Positions 47,053 to 57,812 of a stretch of DNA of 64,000 nucleotides are shown here, piece after piece. The stretch is from Viola odorata. Lineage: Eukaryota; Streptophyta; Magnoliopsida; Malpighiales; Violaceae. The notes under the pieces are model-generated. The model was given only the letters and a program-made list of their open reading frames with translations, made no database searches and was not told the origin of the DNA. The position numbers and the translations under genes are program-made. Location of the stretch: the NCBI GenBank assembly GCA_963691705.1, contig OY829539.1, positions 13,890,501-13,954,500 on the forward strand, given 5' to 3'. How positions within the stretch are numbered: the stretch's first letter is position 1; each line of letters starts with the position of its first letter.

Positions 47053-50000
47053 ATGACTGAACCGGCCAAGACCGATGAAGGACTAGTGGCTAGAATCGCA
47101 GAGTTAGAGGAGCAAGTTAGGATCACTACAGAAAGAGCCACCAGGGCCGAAAAGGAAAGAGATGAAGCTGTCAAGGAAGTGCCACCGGGTTTTGATCTCC
47201 CTCAAACAAAAGGACCTCCCTCTTCGCTCACCGTCGCAGGACCATCCGTACTCCCACCACTTTCTGGCCCCACGGGCCATTGGAGATGGGATAATCCCTT
47301 CACTGTACCCACCACTGCAAATCCTACAGTTAAGGCGGGTGAAGAGATCTCCCCGTCGCTTCAGCACCTTTCAATCAACCCTGCTGTGAACCCCAGCAAG
47401 AGTCAGGCCCACCTAGAGGCTTTGTATCTCCCTCCTATTCCTCCGAGCATAATTCCCGGACATGTGGGAACTCAGCTCCTCACTTTCAACCCAGCACAAC
47501 CTCAGTTCTCATCAGAACCTATGCTGCCCTTCGGTTCTAACCCCATCGGGGCCGAGAAATCGAAAAGTGACAGACTGAATCTTCTCGAGGAAAGACTCAG
47601 AGCAATCGAAGGGGCCGATCCGTTCGATCCCACAGGTCCCGCCGATATGTGCATGGTCCCCGGGATCGTCATACCTCCGAAGTACAAGATCCCCGACTTT
47701 GAAAAGTATACGGGGGTGGAGTGCCCAAAGACCCACCTTAGAGCATATTGCAACAAGATGGCAGAGATGATCCACAACGAACCGTTGTTGATCCATCTAT
47801 TCCGAGAAAGCTTGACCAAGCACGCCCTAACTTGGTATATGGGGCTGGACAGAGCCAGGATCAGGACGTGGAGAGACCTGTCCGATGCCTTCTACCGACA
47901 ATATAAATTCAACATGGAGGTGGCTCCTGACCGCGCCGACCTACAAAATCTGGAAAAGAAAATCGGCAAGTCCGTGAAGACCTATGCTCAGAGATGGAGA
48001 GAGTTGGCTTCGAGAATCTCTCCACCATTAAGCGACAAGGAACTCTTGTCGATTTTCTTGCACACCTTCAAAGCTCCCTACTACACCTACCTGATCTCGA
48101 ACCCCTCAAACAGCTTCTCTGACATGGTCCTAATTGCCGAAAGAGTCGAGCAAGGGATTAAGTCTGGATGAATCACGCATCCAACACCAGAGTCTGTACC
48201 AAAGAAAGCATCAGTCGTGAAAAGGGACGTCGGATTTGTCGCTCCCCAAGCTAATCAGGGGCAGTCGTTTCCACCACCACCGCCTTATTTATTGCCACCA
48301 CCGTATCATCCGCTATCACTATATCAACCCACCTCCTTTCCTTTTACTTCACCACCAATTGCTAATATCCTGCCTCAAAATCCTACACATTTCCCACCAC
48401 CTCCAGTACAAACATCACAACCTATGCAACCCAAGCCATATAACCCGCCAAAAGACCCAAATAACCAAAACACGACCAACAGTCGGTGGAACCGAGAACC
48501 TCTACCTCCTCTCCCTCTTCCCGCGGGGGAAATCTACAAACATCTCCTGGCAGCCGGACAGATCGTACCGGTCCCTGCTCAGCCTCAATTGCCTCCTTAC
48601 CCAAAGTGGTATGATCTCAACGCAAGGTGCGAATATCACGCTGGAGCCCCAGGTCACACTCTGGAAAATTGCTTCGCATTCAAGGCAAAAGTCCATCACT
48701 TAATCAAAAGTGGATGAATATCTTTCGAAGGATTGGCAAAAGGACCCAACACATCCACCAACCCTCTCCCCAATCATTCCCAAGGAAAGGGAGGGGTGAA
48801 TGCCATCTCGGCAGGAGAAAGCAACGACCGTCTCTCTTTAGCATCGAGTTGGCCACAAGAACAACTTTTTCAGGCCTTAGCTCGAGAGGGATATGTGCCA
48901 TACGCGGAAAGTAATCCAAGTCACTGCATGTACTGCAAGGGAAGCGACGGTCATAAGATCCAAGGTTGCGAGTTGTTCGCAGGAAAGGTGAAACAACTCT
49001 CGAGTCTCGGAGTAATACAAACCCAGAAAGCGACCCCCGGGGAAGGATCCATCAACACGATCGGAGACGGATTTCCTATCCCGCATAACGCCGAGGGAAC
49101 CCCACTCCAAATCGTCCAGAAGAAAGGATCGACTTCATCGTGCAAAAGGTTCTCCGCGCACCGCGACGAAGGCGACCGCGAGATTGACACCTTGGGCCAG
49201 CCTTCTGGGAAGTTCGATTACCTCGTCAGGTATTCGGCACCACCCTCCTATTCTAGCATAGTGCCCTTACTACCTTCTTGGGAATCCTCAGACTCCGAGT
49301 CGTACCCTTCACCGACATGGTCACTTCCTCCGTTTCCTTTGAAAGAGATCTACGCAAGCCTTTTGGCAGACGGGCAGATTACACCATCCCCACTCTCGCC
49401 TCAATCCCTTCCTTACCCTAGCTGGTATGATCCAAAGGTTAGCTGCGAATATCACGCCGGAACCCGAGGACACTCCTTGGAAAACTGTTACGACTTTAGA
49501 GAGAAGGTCGAGCACCTAACCAAAGAAGGACGAATCTCGTCCAAAGGTTTAACAAGGGGTCCTGATATGATAACCAGTCCTCTACCGCACCATAATCCTG
49601 GGATGAGCGACATTTCTTCCATTGGAATTGACATTTCTCACCTGTCAATGGGGGAAGTACCCAATGAAGAATTGTTCTTCGCGTTAGCTAACAACGCATG
49701 TCTACCATTCCTGGGGAATAGTCAGGCCCAATACCTATTCTGCCAAGGGGAAAGCAAGCATGACATCCAGGATTGCCGACTTTTTCGGCAAAAATTCAAG
49801 CAACTCACAACATTCAGGATCATTCAAACCAAAGGGAAAACCCAAGGAGCAATCAACGTCATCGAGGATAATCCTCCAGCACCGTATTCCTTCAAATACG
49901 TGGCCCAAACCGGAGATGCAGCCCCTACCCCACGCAAAGTAGTGTTCACATTAGCTGTGAATACTCCCAGCCAAGACTTACACGCGGTCCTATTCAACTA

Positions 50001-50118
50001 CAGATACACGGTGGTCACCACCCCTCCTGCCGTCACATCAACAGGACTCGCTATCGGTGAAACCTCTCATATCAGGGGCATGACCCGTACCGGAGATGTT
50101 ACATCTCGGAGGAAGTAG
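47053..50118 (+). pseudogene. OGR-E gag (broken)
   Basis: Gag starting at ATG 47053 (MTEPAKTDEGLVARI) with a short coiled coil, then the capsid-like core (DFEKYTGVECPKTHLRAYC, LTWYMGLD, FYRQYKFN, YAQRWRELASR). TGA at 48169 and 48715 interrupt the frame, both where CGA (Arg) is expected. The rest is Pro-rich with repeated WYD..CEYHAG..GHTLENC zinc-finger-like units (near 48606-48670 and 49424-49490) and CMYCKGSDGHKIQGC. A one-base loss near 50090 shifts the frame toward protease; the gag frame then ends at TAG 50116-50118. Confidence 0.88.
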
Positions 50119-51315
50119 AAAAGCAACGACAAGCCAAAGGGAAAGACCCTGTGATCCGCGAAGAGACGGTAGAAGAGACGCAAGGCTTGAGCAAGCTTGT
50201 AACCGAGGACGAGACAGCCAAGTTCCTCAAGATCATGAAACAGAGTGAGTTCAGCATCATCGAACAGCTAAAGAAAACCCCAGCTCGCATCTCCATTATG
50301 GAGCTGATCCTTACTTCAGAGCCACATCGCCAAGCTCTCTTAAAAGTCTTGAAGCAAGCTTTCGTGACTAAGGATATCACTACAGAAGGGGTGGAAAACC
50401 TTGTCGGAAGGATCCAGGCCTTAAGCAGCATTTCCTTCTCGGAAGAAGAGATCGACCCCTCGGGAAGAGATCACAACAAGGCCCTATACATCACGGTGGA
50501 ATGTAAGGGACACGTCATAGCAAAGGCCCTAATCGACAATGGATCCGCACTTAATGTCATGCCCAGGCATGTCCTCGAACAACTGCCGGTCGATTCCTCC
50601 CTCATAAAACCTAGCGGAATGATGGCTAGGGCTTTCGATGGCACCACTCGAGAGATCATCGGGAACATTGAGTTGGATATGGTCATCGGGCCCCACACTT
50701 TCGCCTTGACATTCCAGATCATGGAAATCCAACCCGCTTATAACATGCTTCTAGGACGGCCTTGGATCCATTCAGCGGGAGCCGTCCCCTCTTCCCTGCA
50801 TCAGTGCCTCAAATACGTCGAGGACAATGCCCTCGTCACAATAAAGGCAGAAGAGGCCTTGATCTTGGCCAAGCATGCATCCGTGCCTTACATCGAAACT
50901 GCCAAAACCTTGGAGAGTTCCTTCCAAGCCTTTGAAATCGTCAACGCGGATTGGATCGAGGAGGGATCCCCCGTTTGCGAAGCCTCAAAATCTGGGATAG
51001 CCGAAACAACCACTAAGTCAACACTAGAGGGAAGCTTCCAATTAGGAAAACGGCTCGGGGCTGAGTTACAAGGATCAAAAGGCTGGCTAAGCTATTTGGA
51101 CGTTCTACGCCAGAGGGCAAAATGTCGATTCCCTATATCAGAACCACGTTCCCCTTCGCCGCTGAAACCATCAATGAAAATCCAATCAGGGTATCAGACC
51201 TCCGTATCTGCACACTAGGAGAAGAAGGATCGTCGCCTGGTTCAATCATTTTCGTGAAGAAGTCAGGGGAGTCTGTGGGCAACTGGACCATCACCATGTT
51301 TCCGGATGTCTCTCC
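50094..51315 (+). pseudogene. OGR-E protease region and exon 1
   Basis: Frame from about 50094 (SEEVEKQRQAKGK) through the aspartic protease, active-site loop ALIDNGSALNVMP near 50526-50565 and NMLLGRPWIH near 50740. It runs to 51218, with a frameshift in 51120-51210; the other frame (MSIPYIRTTFP, VGNWTITMFPDVSP) leads to the predicted splice donor at 51316. Confidence 0.82.
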
Positions 51316-51466
51316 GTAATTTCTCATTTTGAAAAATATATATGTTTTTAGCCCGTTTTCTTACTAAAACATTTTTGTAGGGACTCCTGTTCCCTTTTGT
51401 AAAAAATCAATATATATACAAATTTTCATTTTACGCATCTCTTTTTTTTCCCACTTTTAATTTCAG
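51316..51466 (+). other. Candidate spliceosomal intron of OGR-E
   Basis: Starts GTAATTTCTC, ends TTTTAATTTCAG, and is far more AT-rich than its neighbours, with stops in the flanking frames. Removing it joins the upstream frame (phase 2) to the frame that leads into RT. Ogre elements are known for an intron between protease and RT. Confidence 0.75.
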
Positions 51467-53080
51467 GATCAGTGTCGGTTCGGATTGTCTTGATAAAACC
51501 TATGTCTTTACTGGCGAAGAAATCATCTCTACGACCGAAGACAAGGCCGAAGTCTCCGACGAACTGGCCCGTTTACTAGAAAGTTCAGAAAAGGAAATAA
51601 CCCCTCATCGGGAGGAATTGGACGAAGTAAACTTGGGGGCAAGCAACGAGAATCAAAAACTGGTCAAGATCGAAACTACCCTGGATATGACTCAGAGAGA
51701 AAGGTTGATTTCTCTCCTCAAGGACTACTCCGATGTATTCGCATGGTCATACGCCGACATGCCAGGTCTTGATTCCGGGATAGTTGAGCATCGTATTCCG
51801 TTAAAACCTGAGTTTAAGCCTGTCAAGCAAAAACTTCGGAGGATGCGTCCAGACATCCTTCTGAAAATCAAAGAAGAAGTTACCAAGCAACTAGACGCGG
51901 GTTTTTTGAGAGTTGCTGAGTACCCAGAATAGATCGCCAACATAGTACTGGTGCCTAAGAAAGATGTGAAGGTTCGCATGTGCGTGGACTTTCGGGATCT
52001 CAATCGAGCTAGCCCTAAGGACGACTTCCCTCTTCCCCATATCGACATCTTGGTAGATAGTGCCGCCAGAAATGACATGTTCTCTTTCATGGACGGATTC
52101 TCGGGGTACAATCAGATCAAGATGGCACCCGAGGACAGTGAAAAGACGACCTTCATCACGCCCTGGGGAACCTTCTGCTACAAAGTGATGCCCTTCGGAT
52201 TAAAAAATGCAGGAGCCACGTACCAACGTGCTGCCATCACCCTTTTCCATGACATGATGCATAAAGAATTGGAAATATATGTCGACGACATGATAGCCAA
52301 ATCTCACGGCACGCAAGATCATGTAGACATCCTGAGAAAAGTGTTCGAAAGATTGAGGCAATTTCGGCTACGGCTAAACCCAGCTAAGTGTACCTTCGGA
52401 GTGACTTCCGGGAAGTTGTTGGGATTCATCGTCAGCAACAAAGGCATAAAAGTGGATCCTGATAAGATAAAAGCAATTCAAGAGTTGCCCGCTCCCAGCA
52501 CTGAAACAGAAGTGCGAAGCTTCTTAGGACGCATCAACTACATCGCTCGCTTTGTCAGCCAGTTAACGCTTACTTGCGAGCCGATGTTCAAAATGCTAAG
52601 GAAGCACGGAGATGCAGAATGGGACGAAGACTGCCAGGAAGCCTTCGAGAAAATCAAGACATATCTGCAAAACCCACCGGTACTAGTTCCTCCGACGCCA
52701 GGACGTCCCTTGCTCATGTACATGACAGTCACGGCTAGCTCCATGGGTTGCGTTTTGGGACAGCACGACGAGTCCGGAAGGCGTGAACAAGCCATCTATT
52801 ACCTCAGCAAAAAATTCAACGAATGTGAGATGCGTTACTCTATGTTGGAACGAACTTGTTGCGCCCTAGCATGGTGCGCTCGAAGGCTCCGGCAGTACAT
52901 GTTGTATTACACGACTTGGCTAATCTCTTGCATGGATCCCTTGAAATACATCTTCGAAAAGTCGTACCTGTCAAGTCGCATTTGTAGGTGGCAAGTCTTA
53001 TTAGCTGAGCACGAGATCATCTATGTGACTCGGAAAGCGGTTAAAGCAAGCGCCCTCGCCGATCACTTGGCTGATCATAA
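51467..53080 (+). pseudogene. OGR-E reverse transcriptase and RNase H
   Basis: Exon 2 is open from the acceptor into RT: MTQRERLISLLKDYSDVFAWSY, then TAG at 51930 where Trp is expected in EYPEW, then VPKKDVKVRMCVDFRDLN, FMDGFSGYNQIKMAPED, the catalytic YVDDMIAKS (about 52278-52304) and LLGFIVSNKGI. RNase H follows (YMTVTASSMGCVLGQHDE, AIYYLSKKF, ALADHLADH). The frame then runs without a stop through the polypurine tract into the LTR. No integrase motif follows. Confidence 0.9.
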
Positions 53081-53089
53081 GGGGGCAAC
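53078..53089 (+). other. OGR-E polypurine tract
   Basis: ATAAGGGGGCAAC directly before the 3' LTR start TGTTGATACCC, and directly after the RNase H codons. Confidence 0.75.
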
Positions 53090-55906
53090 TGTTGATACCC
53101 GAATTTTGACGCCATTTTTAATTAATTTTAGCATTTCTGTTATTTAGTTAATTTAATGGCATTTTCAGTTGATTTACTGTCGCTAGCATTTTTAAGTGTT
53201 TCGTTGCATTTTAGCATCATCGTTAGCATCGTCAGCTTTCGAAATCACATTTTTAATTTTTCGGCACATATTTTCATTATTATTATCATTATTATTTTTA
53301 GCCTTAAAAGTCACATTTTTTTTATTATCTGGCAGTCGTTTGCTAGTTTTTTCTTCGTTTTAGGTCATCACATGAATTTTAGGATTTTTAATATTTTAGC
53401 GCATTTTTTTAGTATTTTTATTATTTTATTATTATTTTTATTCGAGCTTTTATTGGACCCGAGTAAGTCCGCTCGGACAATAGCTTGACTTTAAAATGTT
53501 TTCCATCAACTAGTTGCTAGATTTTTTTCTGGTCGCAACGGTCTAGCAACTTATTGGACCCGAGTAAGTCCGCTCGGTTTTTTGTGCAAGTTTTTCTTTA
53601 AATTCGTTTGGCTCGATCTTGAGCAAATAAATTGATTTCTTTTATGCCATTAATTCAAATACATGATGTAGATTAAATACACACTTTCAATTTTAAAAAT
53701 CGTTAGCTAGATTGTGCGAATTAACTAGTTTTTGATAATTAATGGTTTTGTCATTTTTTAGAAATTAAATTTTGTACGAGTCAAACTAAAAATCGGGGTT
53801 TGTACGGTTAGGAAGTCGTCGAAGAGACGAACATTTCGGTACGAACGGTTTTCAAATTGGCCGCTTGAGGCTGGAGAATGGCCGCCGGCAGTACGCCGGC
53901 GACTAAGAAATGTGACAATGAACAGTGCCAGGCCAAACGGCACTGTTCACGCGGGAATGGGCCAAGCCCATTCCCATTTAAATATTTATGGGCCAGGCAC
54001 TATTCCTGGCCCATTTTCATATTCTTTCATTTTTTCAATTGGGCCCAGCCCATTTTCAATTGTTTTCAAAACTTCGGGTCACGTTTTTTCGTAAAATAAT
54101 TCGTATGCTTCGTATGATTATTTTTCGCACTATCAACTATTTAATTTTCTGCACTTATCAACTGTTTTATTCTTCTGCACTTTAATTGTTCGCAATTTAC
54201 TTTCGCCGATTTAAAGTCAATATACCGCCTATATGGTCGGTCGTATTTTAATTCTCGTAAATATTCAACTGCTTTAATTTTTCGCAAACTGCTGGAAATC
54301 CTTCCGCAAATTATCAACTGTTTAATTTTCCGCACATTACTTTTCCGCAATTTAAAATTCTGCAATTTACTTTCGGCAATTTAAATTCAATACCGCCTAA
54401 ATGGTCGGTCGCAATATCAATTGTTTATTTTCTGCAATATCAACTGCATTAATTTTCTGTAATATCAATTGCTTTAATTTTCTGCAGTATCAATCATTAA
54501 AATTTCTGCAAATCATCAACTGTTTTAAATTTTTTAATCATCAACTCTTTTAATTTCCTGCACTTAGTAACTCAGCATTTAATTCTCGTGTGCGTAAAAT
54601 CAATCCTTTTTCGCATGCAATCAACGTAGCATTTAAATTCTCGTATGCTTAAAATCAATCATTTTTTGCATGCAACCAACCCAGCATTTAATTCTCGTGT
54701 GCGTAAAATCAATCATTTTTCGCATGCAATCAACGTAGCATTTAAATTCTCGTATGCTTAAAATCAATCATTTTTTGCATGCAACCAACTCGGCATTTAA
54801 TTCTCATGTGCGTAAAATCAATCATTTTTCGCATGCAATCAATGTAGCATTTAAATTCTCGCATGCTTAAAATCAATCATTTTTCGCATGCAATCAACTC
54901 AACATTTAATTTTCGTATGCGTTAAATCCCTCATTTTTCGCATGCAATCAACTCAGCATTTAATTCTCGTATGCGTTAAATCCATCATTTCTCGCAGGCA
55001 ATCAATTGTCATTTAAATTTTTGCACTTCTAAAATTGTTTATTTATTTTTCGAGCTATCACTAACACTCTCATTTTGTAGGTTTTAATTTCAAGCTTCGC
55101 TCGAAAGTACGCCTTTCGTTCCTTTTTATTTATTCAACGCTTTTCGCAAATATCAATCGTGCGCATGATATATAGAACTGCTAGAATTAAAATCAACCCA
55201 CATGAACAACGTGTTTAAAGAGCTGCTTAAAATGCCATGTTCATATGATTTTAAATTCTCGCTTATATTGACTGTATGTACATGGGGATTTTCGATCCCA
55301 CACCAGTTTTCCACTTCAAAAATCCATCATTTAAATTTGTACTCTACTAGCAATCCATGTTAGGATCACGTAGTAATTAATTTAATCATGCATGACCCGA
55401 TGATGAAATAAGAGGGCGCTCATTCAGTCTTACGGAAAATTCAGTCCCATCACGTCGCGGCCAGGAATAATCAATCAATCTCGATAAACGGTAACCCTGT
55501 CAGAAAGATTTTTTTATTATTCCTGAACGGTCACGATCATAGAAAAGACTAAAGTGACGATTCCTTTGAGGGCCCCTTTTTCAAAACGTAATTTTTAAAA
55601 CACCTTTTTAAACACCTCTCTCATCAACCGGTAACCATTTTCGGATGTGACTCGGGTGCCTAACACCTTCCCGAGACCATAATACGACCCCGAACCTTTG
55701 TCTGGGGTCCATACCCCTTTTTTGTGCCTTTAGTTTTTTTTACTTATTATATTTCCTATGCCATGACGATTAGGGTTCTCTAAGCCTAGAAACCAAATTA
55801 GGGTGGAGACTTCATTGCATGCTGCTAGGCGTCCTTTTATGCCGAGCATCTGAAGGTCTCAAATTTCATTGCACACTAGCGAATTTTTAATTTTCGGGGC
55901 GCGACA
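53090..55906 (+). repeat. OGR-E 3' LTR, internally deleted
   Basis: 2,817 bases. Relative to the 5' LTR it lacks the segment 41085-41571 (which holds the TATA box), replaced by a 32-base filler at 53546-53577, of which 26 bases copy 53451-53476. It also has eight instead of ten tandem units. Otherwise very similar. Confidence 0.9.
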
Positions 55907-56903
55907 AGGGCAAGACAGAATATCTGCTGGAATCAGAAATCAAGGGCAAGACAGTAAAGCCAGATTACTTCCTCATCACAACAAAACATAAGTGTGGGGA
56001 AGTAAAGTCAAAATTTCAAGCCCTCGAAGTCAAACGCTCAAAGAAGAAATATGGAAAGATTGCCAGCTCCACCTCCTAGAATTTAAAGAATGAGCCGAGA
56101 AAGAAAGATTCGTGCCTGCCCGCTTTATTATTAAAAAAATCAAAAATCAAAAAAATCAAAAATCAAATCAAGAAAATTAAATAAAAGCAGAGCAGGCACA
56201 ACAAAGAGAAAAGGCAACCAGCTCGTGCCCTCAACACAGACAAAGATCTTCTCATAGAAGAATGCCAAAGCCATCATCTAGCCCTCACTTTCATGCCCTC
56301 TCCAGCGGGTGTTACTCACCAACTTGCTTTCCTTCTGGCCAAGGAACCCTCCAGCTCCAGATTTGTCTTCTCTTCCCTTTTCTTTTCTTTTCTTTCCTCT
56401 TTTTCCTTCATCTTTTTCCTCTATTTTATTTTCTCCTTTTCTCTTCTCTTTTCTCCTTTGCACCCACTCCTACGTTTTCTTGTTCCTTTTCTTTTATTTT
56501 TATTTTTATTTTTCTGCAAAGTCTTCTCTGATCGCTAGATTGCCCTCGCATGTGTACTACTGTACTTAGATTGATGTGCAAACTCTGCCTTGTGTTGTGT
56601 TATTTGCATTTTTGAGTGATTAGCCTAAACACATATTTTGTTGCGAGTGTGAGTGCAAACACATATCCATGTGAGGACTACTGGTGAACAGGCTTGGTCT
56701 AGGAAAGTCTGATTGATAGGGTCGTTATCCTATTAGTCTAGTGCAGGTGCTTGTCTAGGGCAGGATGTGTTTTGGTTGGGTACAGCGTGCCGAATGAGAT
56801 GTCTATTCTGTGTATTAAGGGGTTGAGGTTGTATGTCATAACGTGAGGTAGTCTTCACTTTTGTTAATGCTCAAGGGCGAGCATTAGGCAGTGTGAGGAT
56901 GTT
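55907..56903 (+). other. ATH-A 3' noncoding region, second part
   Basis: Noncoding. AAGTGTGGGG near 55990, an AAAAATC simple repeat near 56130-56170, a long pyrimidine tract at 56370-56520 and a degraded polypurine tract (GTGTGAGGATGTT) before the LTR. Corresponds to ATH-B 28330-29289 and 36456-36521. Open frames in the pyrimidine tract are composition artefacts. Confidence 0.7.
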
Positions 56904-57812
56904 TGATCGCATGCATTTAGTGCAGGTTTTTCTCCTTTATTTCAGCCTTTTCCTAGGCATGATACTTCTGATTTGCCCCTTTTTCCATCTTTATTACAGA
57001 TCAGTGCCTAAAGGAAGAAAAGAGAGAAAGCATGCAATTTTGGAAGGATTTCTTGAACTTCGAAGCATCAAGGCCTAGAAGATTGGAGCGTTGTCGTGCC
57101 CTCGACTACTAACCAGACCAGTGAATAGTCTCGAGCCCATGACGCATCCACATCAAATCAAGATCGAAAGCCAAAGAGAGGAATCTCTGAAGATTCGCAC
57201 GGGATTTCATGTATTTCTAGAAGATGCCAGACGCTTCCTGAAGATCCGAGAATATTCCCCTAGGAGTGTGTCCCTCTCCATGTGCTAACACTCTCTTTCC
57301 TTAGCTGTATTTTGTCCCCTAGCGGGCTATTAGGCTATTTAAGCTTAATTTTATGGTTTTTGTAAGGACGGCTGATCCTAGACACACTCTCCACTTTTAC
57401 CTGAATTTTAAGGATTCACTTTCTCTCTTTTTCAGCAGCGCCGTCAGCTTGTAAAGGAATAAAGCATCGATTTCCTCAATTGTTCTTGTCATCTTTCCCT
57501 TAATTGCTTTTCATTGTCTTGCCCTCAACTGTTCTTACTTTCATGCCCTTGATCTCTCATTACTTTTGTGTCGTGATTTGTGTCTTTAATTGGTCGTGTT
57601 AGCTACCATCTCTGAGATTTATCTTCTAGATCAATCAACAAAACCCCCCTTTTTTAAGTTACTATTTTGTTAGGGTGCATTTATCCATTGTCATACATAT
57701 ACTAGTGAAACCTTTATCCTTCAGTCTCTGTGGTTTGACCCTGTCTTGCCCTTTGCGCATTTTAAAATGTACAAGTAGGCATCAGGAAAATAGTATATTT
57801 GAGTGACGATCA
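56904..57812 (+). repeat. ATH-A 3' LTR, shortened
   Basis: Begins TGATCGCATG, ends GACGATCA; 909 bases against about 1,590 in ATH-B, with the middle part missing. Acceptor-like CAG ends at 56999, 95 nt in. GGTTTGACCCT near 57732. The next base (57813) is in ATH-F gag. Confidence 0.85.

Larger units (their letters stand above)
40629..55906 (+). mobile_element. OGR-E: Ogre/Tat-like element without integrase
   Basis: A 15.3-kb element with long LTRs (40629-44010 and 53090-55906), tRNA-Arg-type primer site, an extra ORF before gag, gag-protease, a candidate intron, RT-RNase H and a polypurine tract. Flanks are AGGGT (40624-40628) and AGGGC (55907-55911), a one-mismatch duplication, in the ATH-A 3' noncoding region. 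The polypurine tract follows RNase H directly, so the second RNase H and integrase typical of this lineage are gone. Coding parts have stops and at least two frameshifts. Confidence 0.92.
3683..57812 (+). mobile_element. ATH-A: outer Athila-like element, 5' truncated, in three pieces
   Basis: ATH-A is present as 3683-5208 (end of integrase, spacer, start of env-like ORF), 38110-40628 (rest of env-like ORF, 3' noncoding) and 55907-57812 (3' noncoding, 3' LTR). The pieces join without loss: the env-like frame stops at 5208 and resumes at 38110, and the 3' noncoding region stops at 40628 and resumes at 55907. Its 5' LTR, gag, protease, RT and half of integrase are absent; the left edge abuts a hAT-like fragment. 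It lies inside the gag of minus-strand ATH-F. It is the oldest of the plus-strand nest judging by its many breaks and its shortened LTR. Confidence 0.85.

Noticed and set aside
56262..56569. Three overlapping Phe/Leu/Ser-rich frames
   Set aside because: A pyrimidine tract in the ATH-A 3' noncoding region is open in several frames; not a membrane protein.
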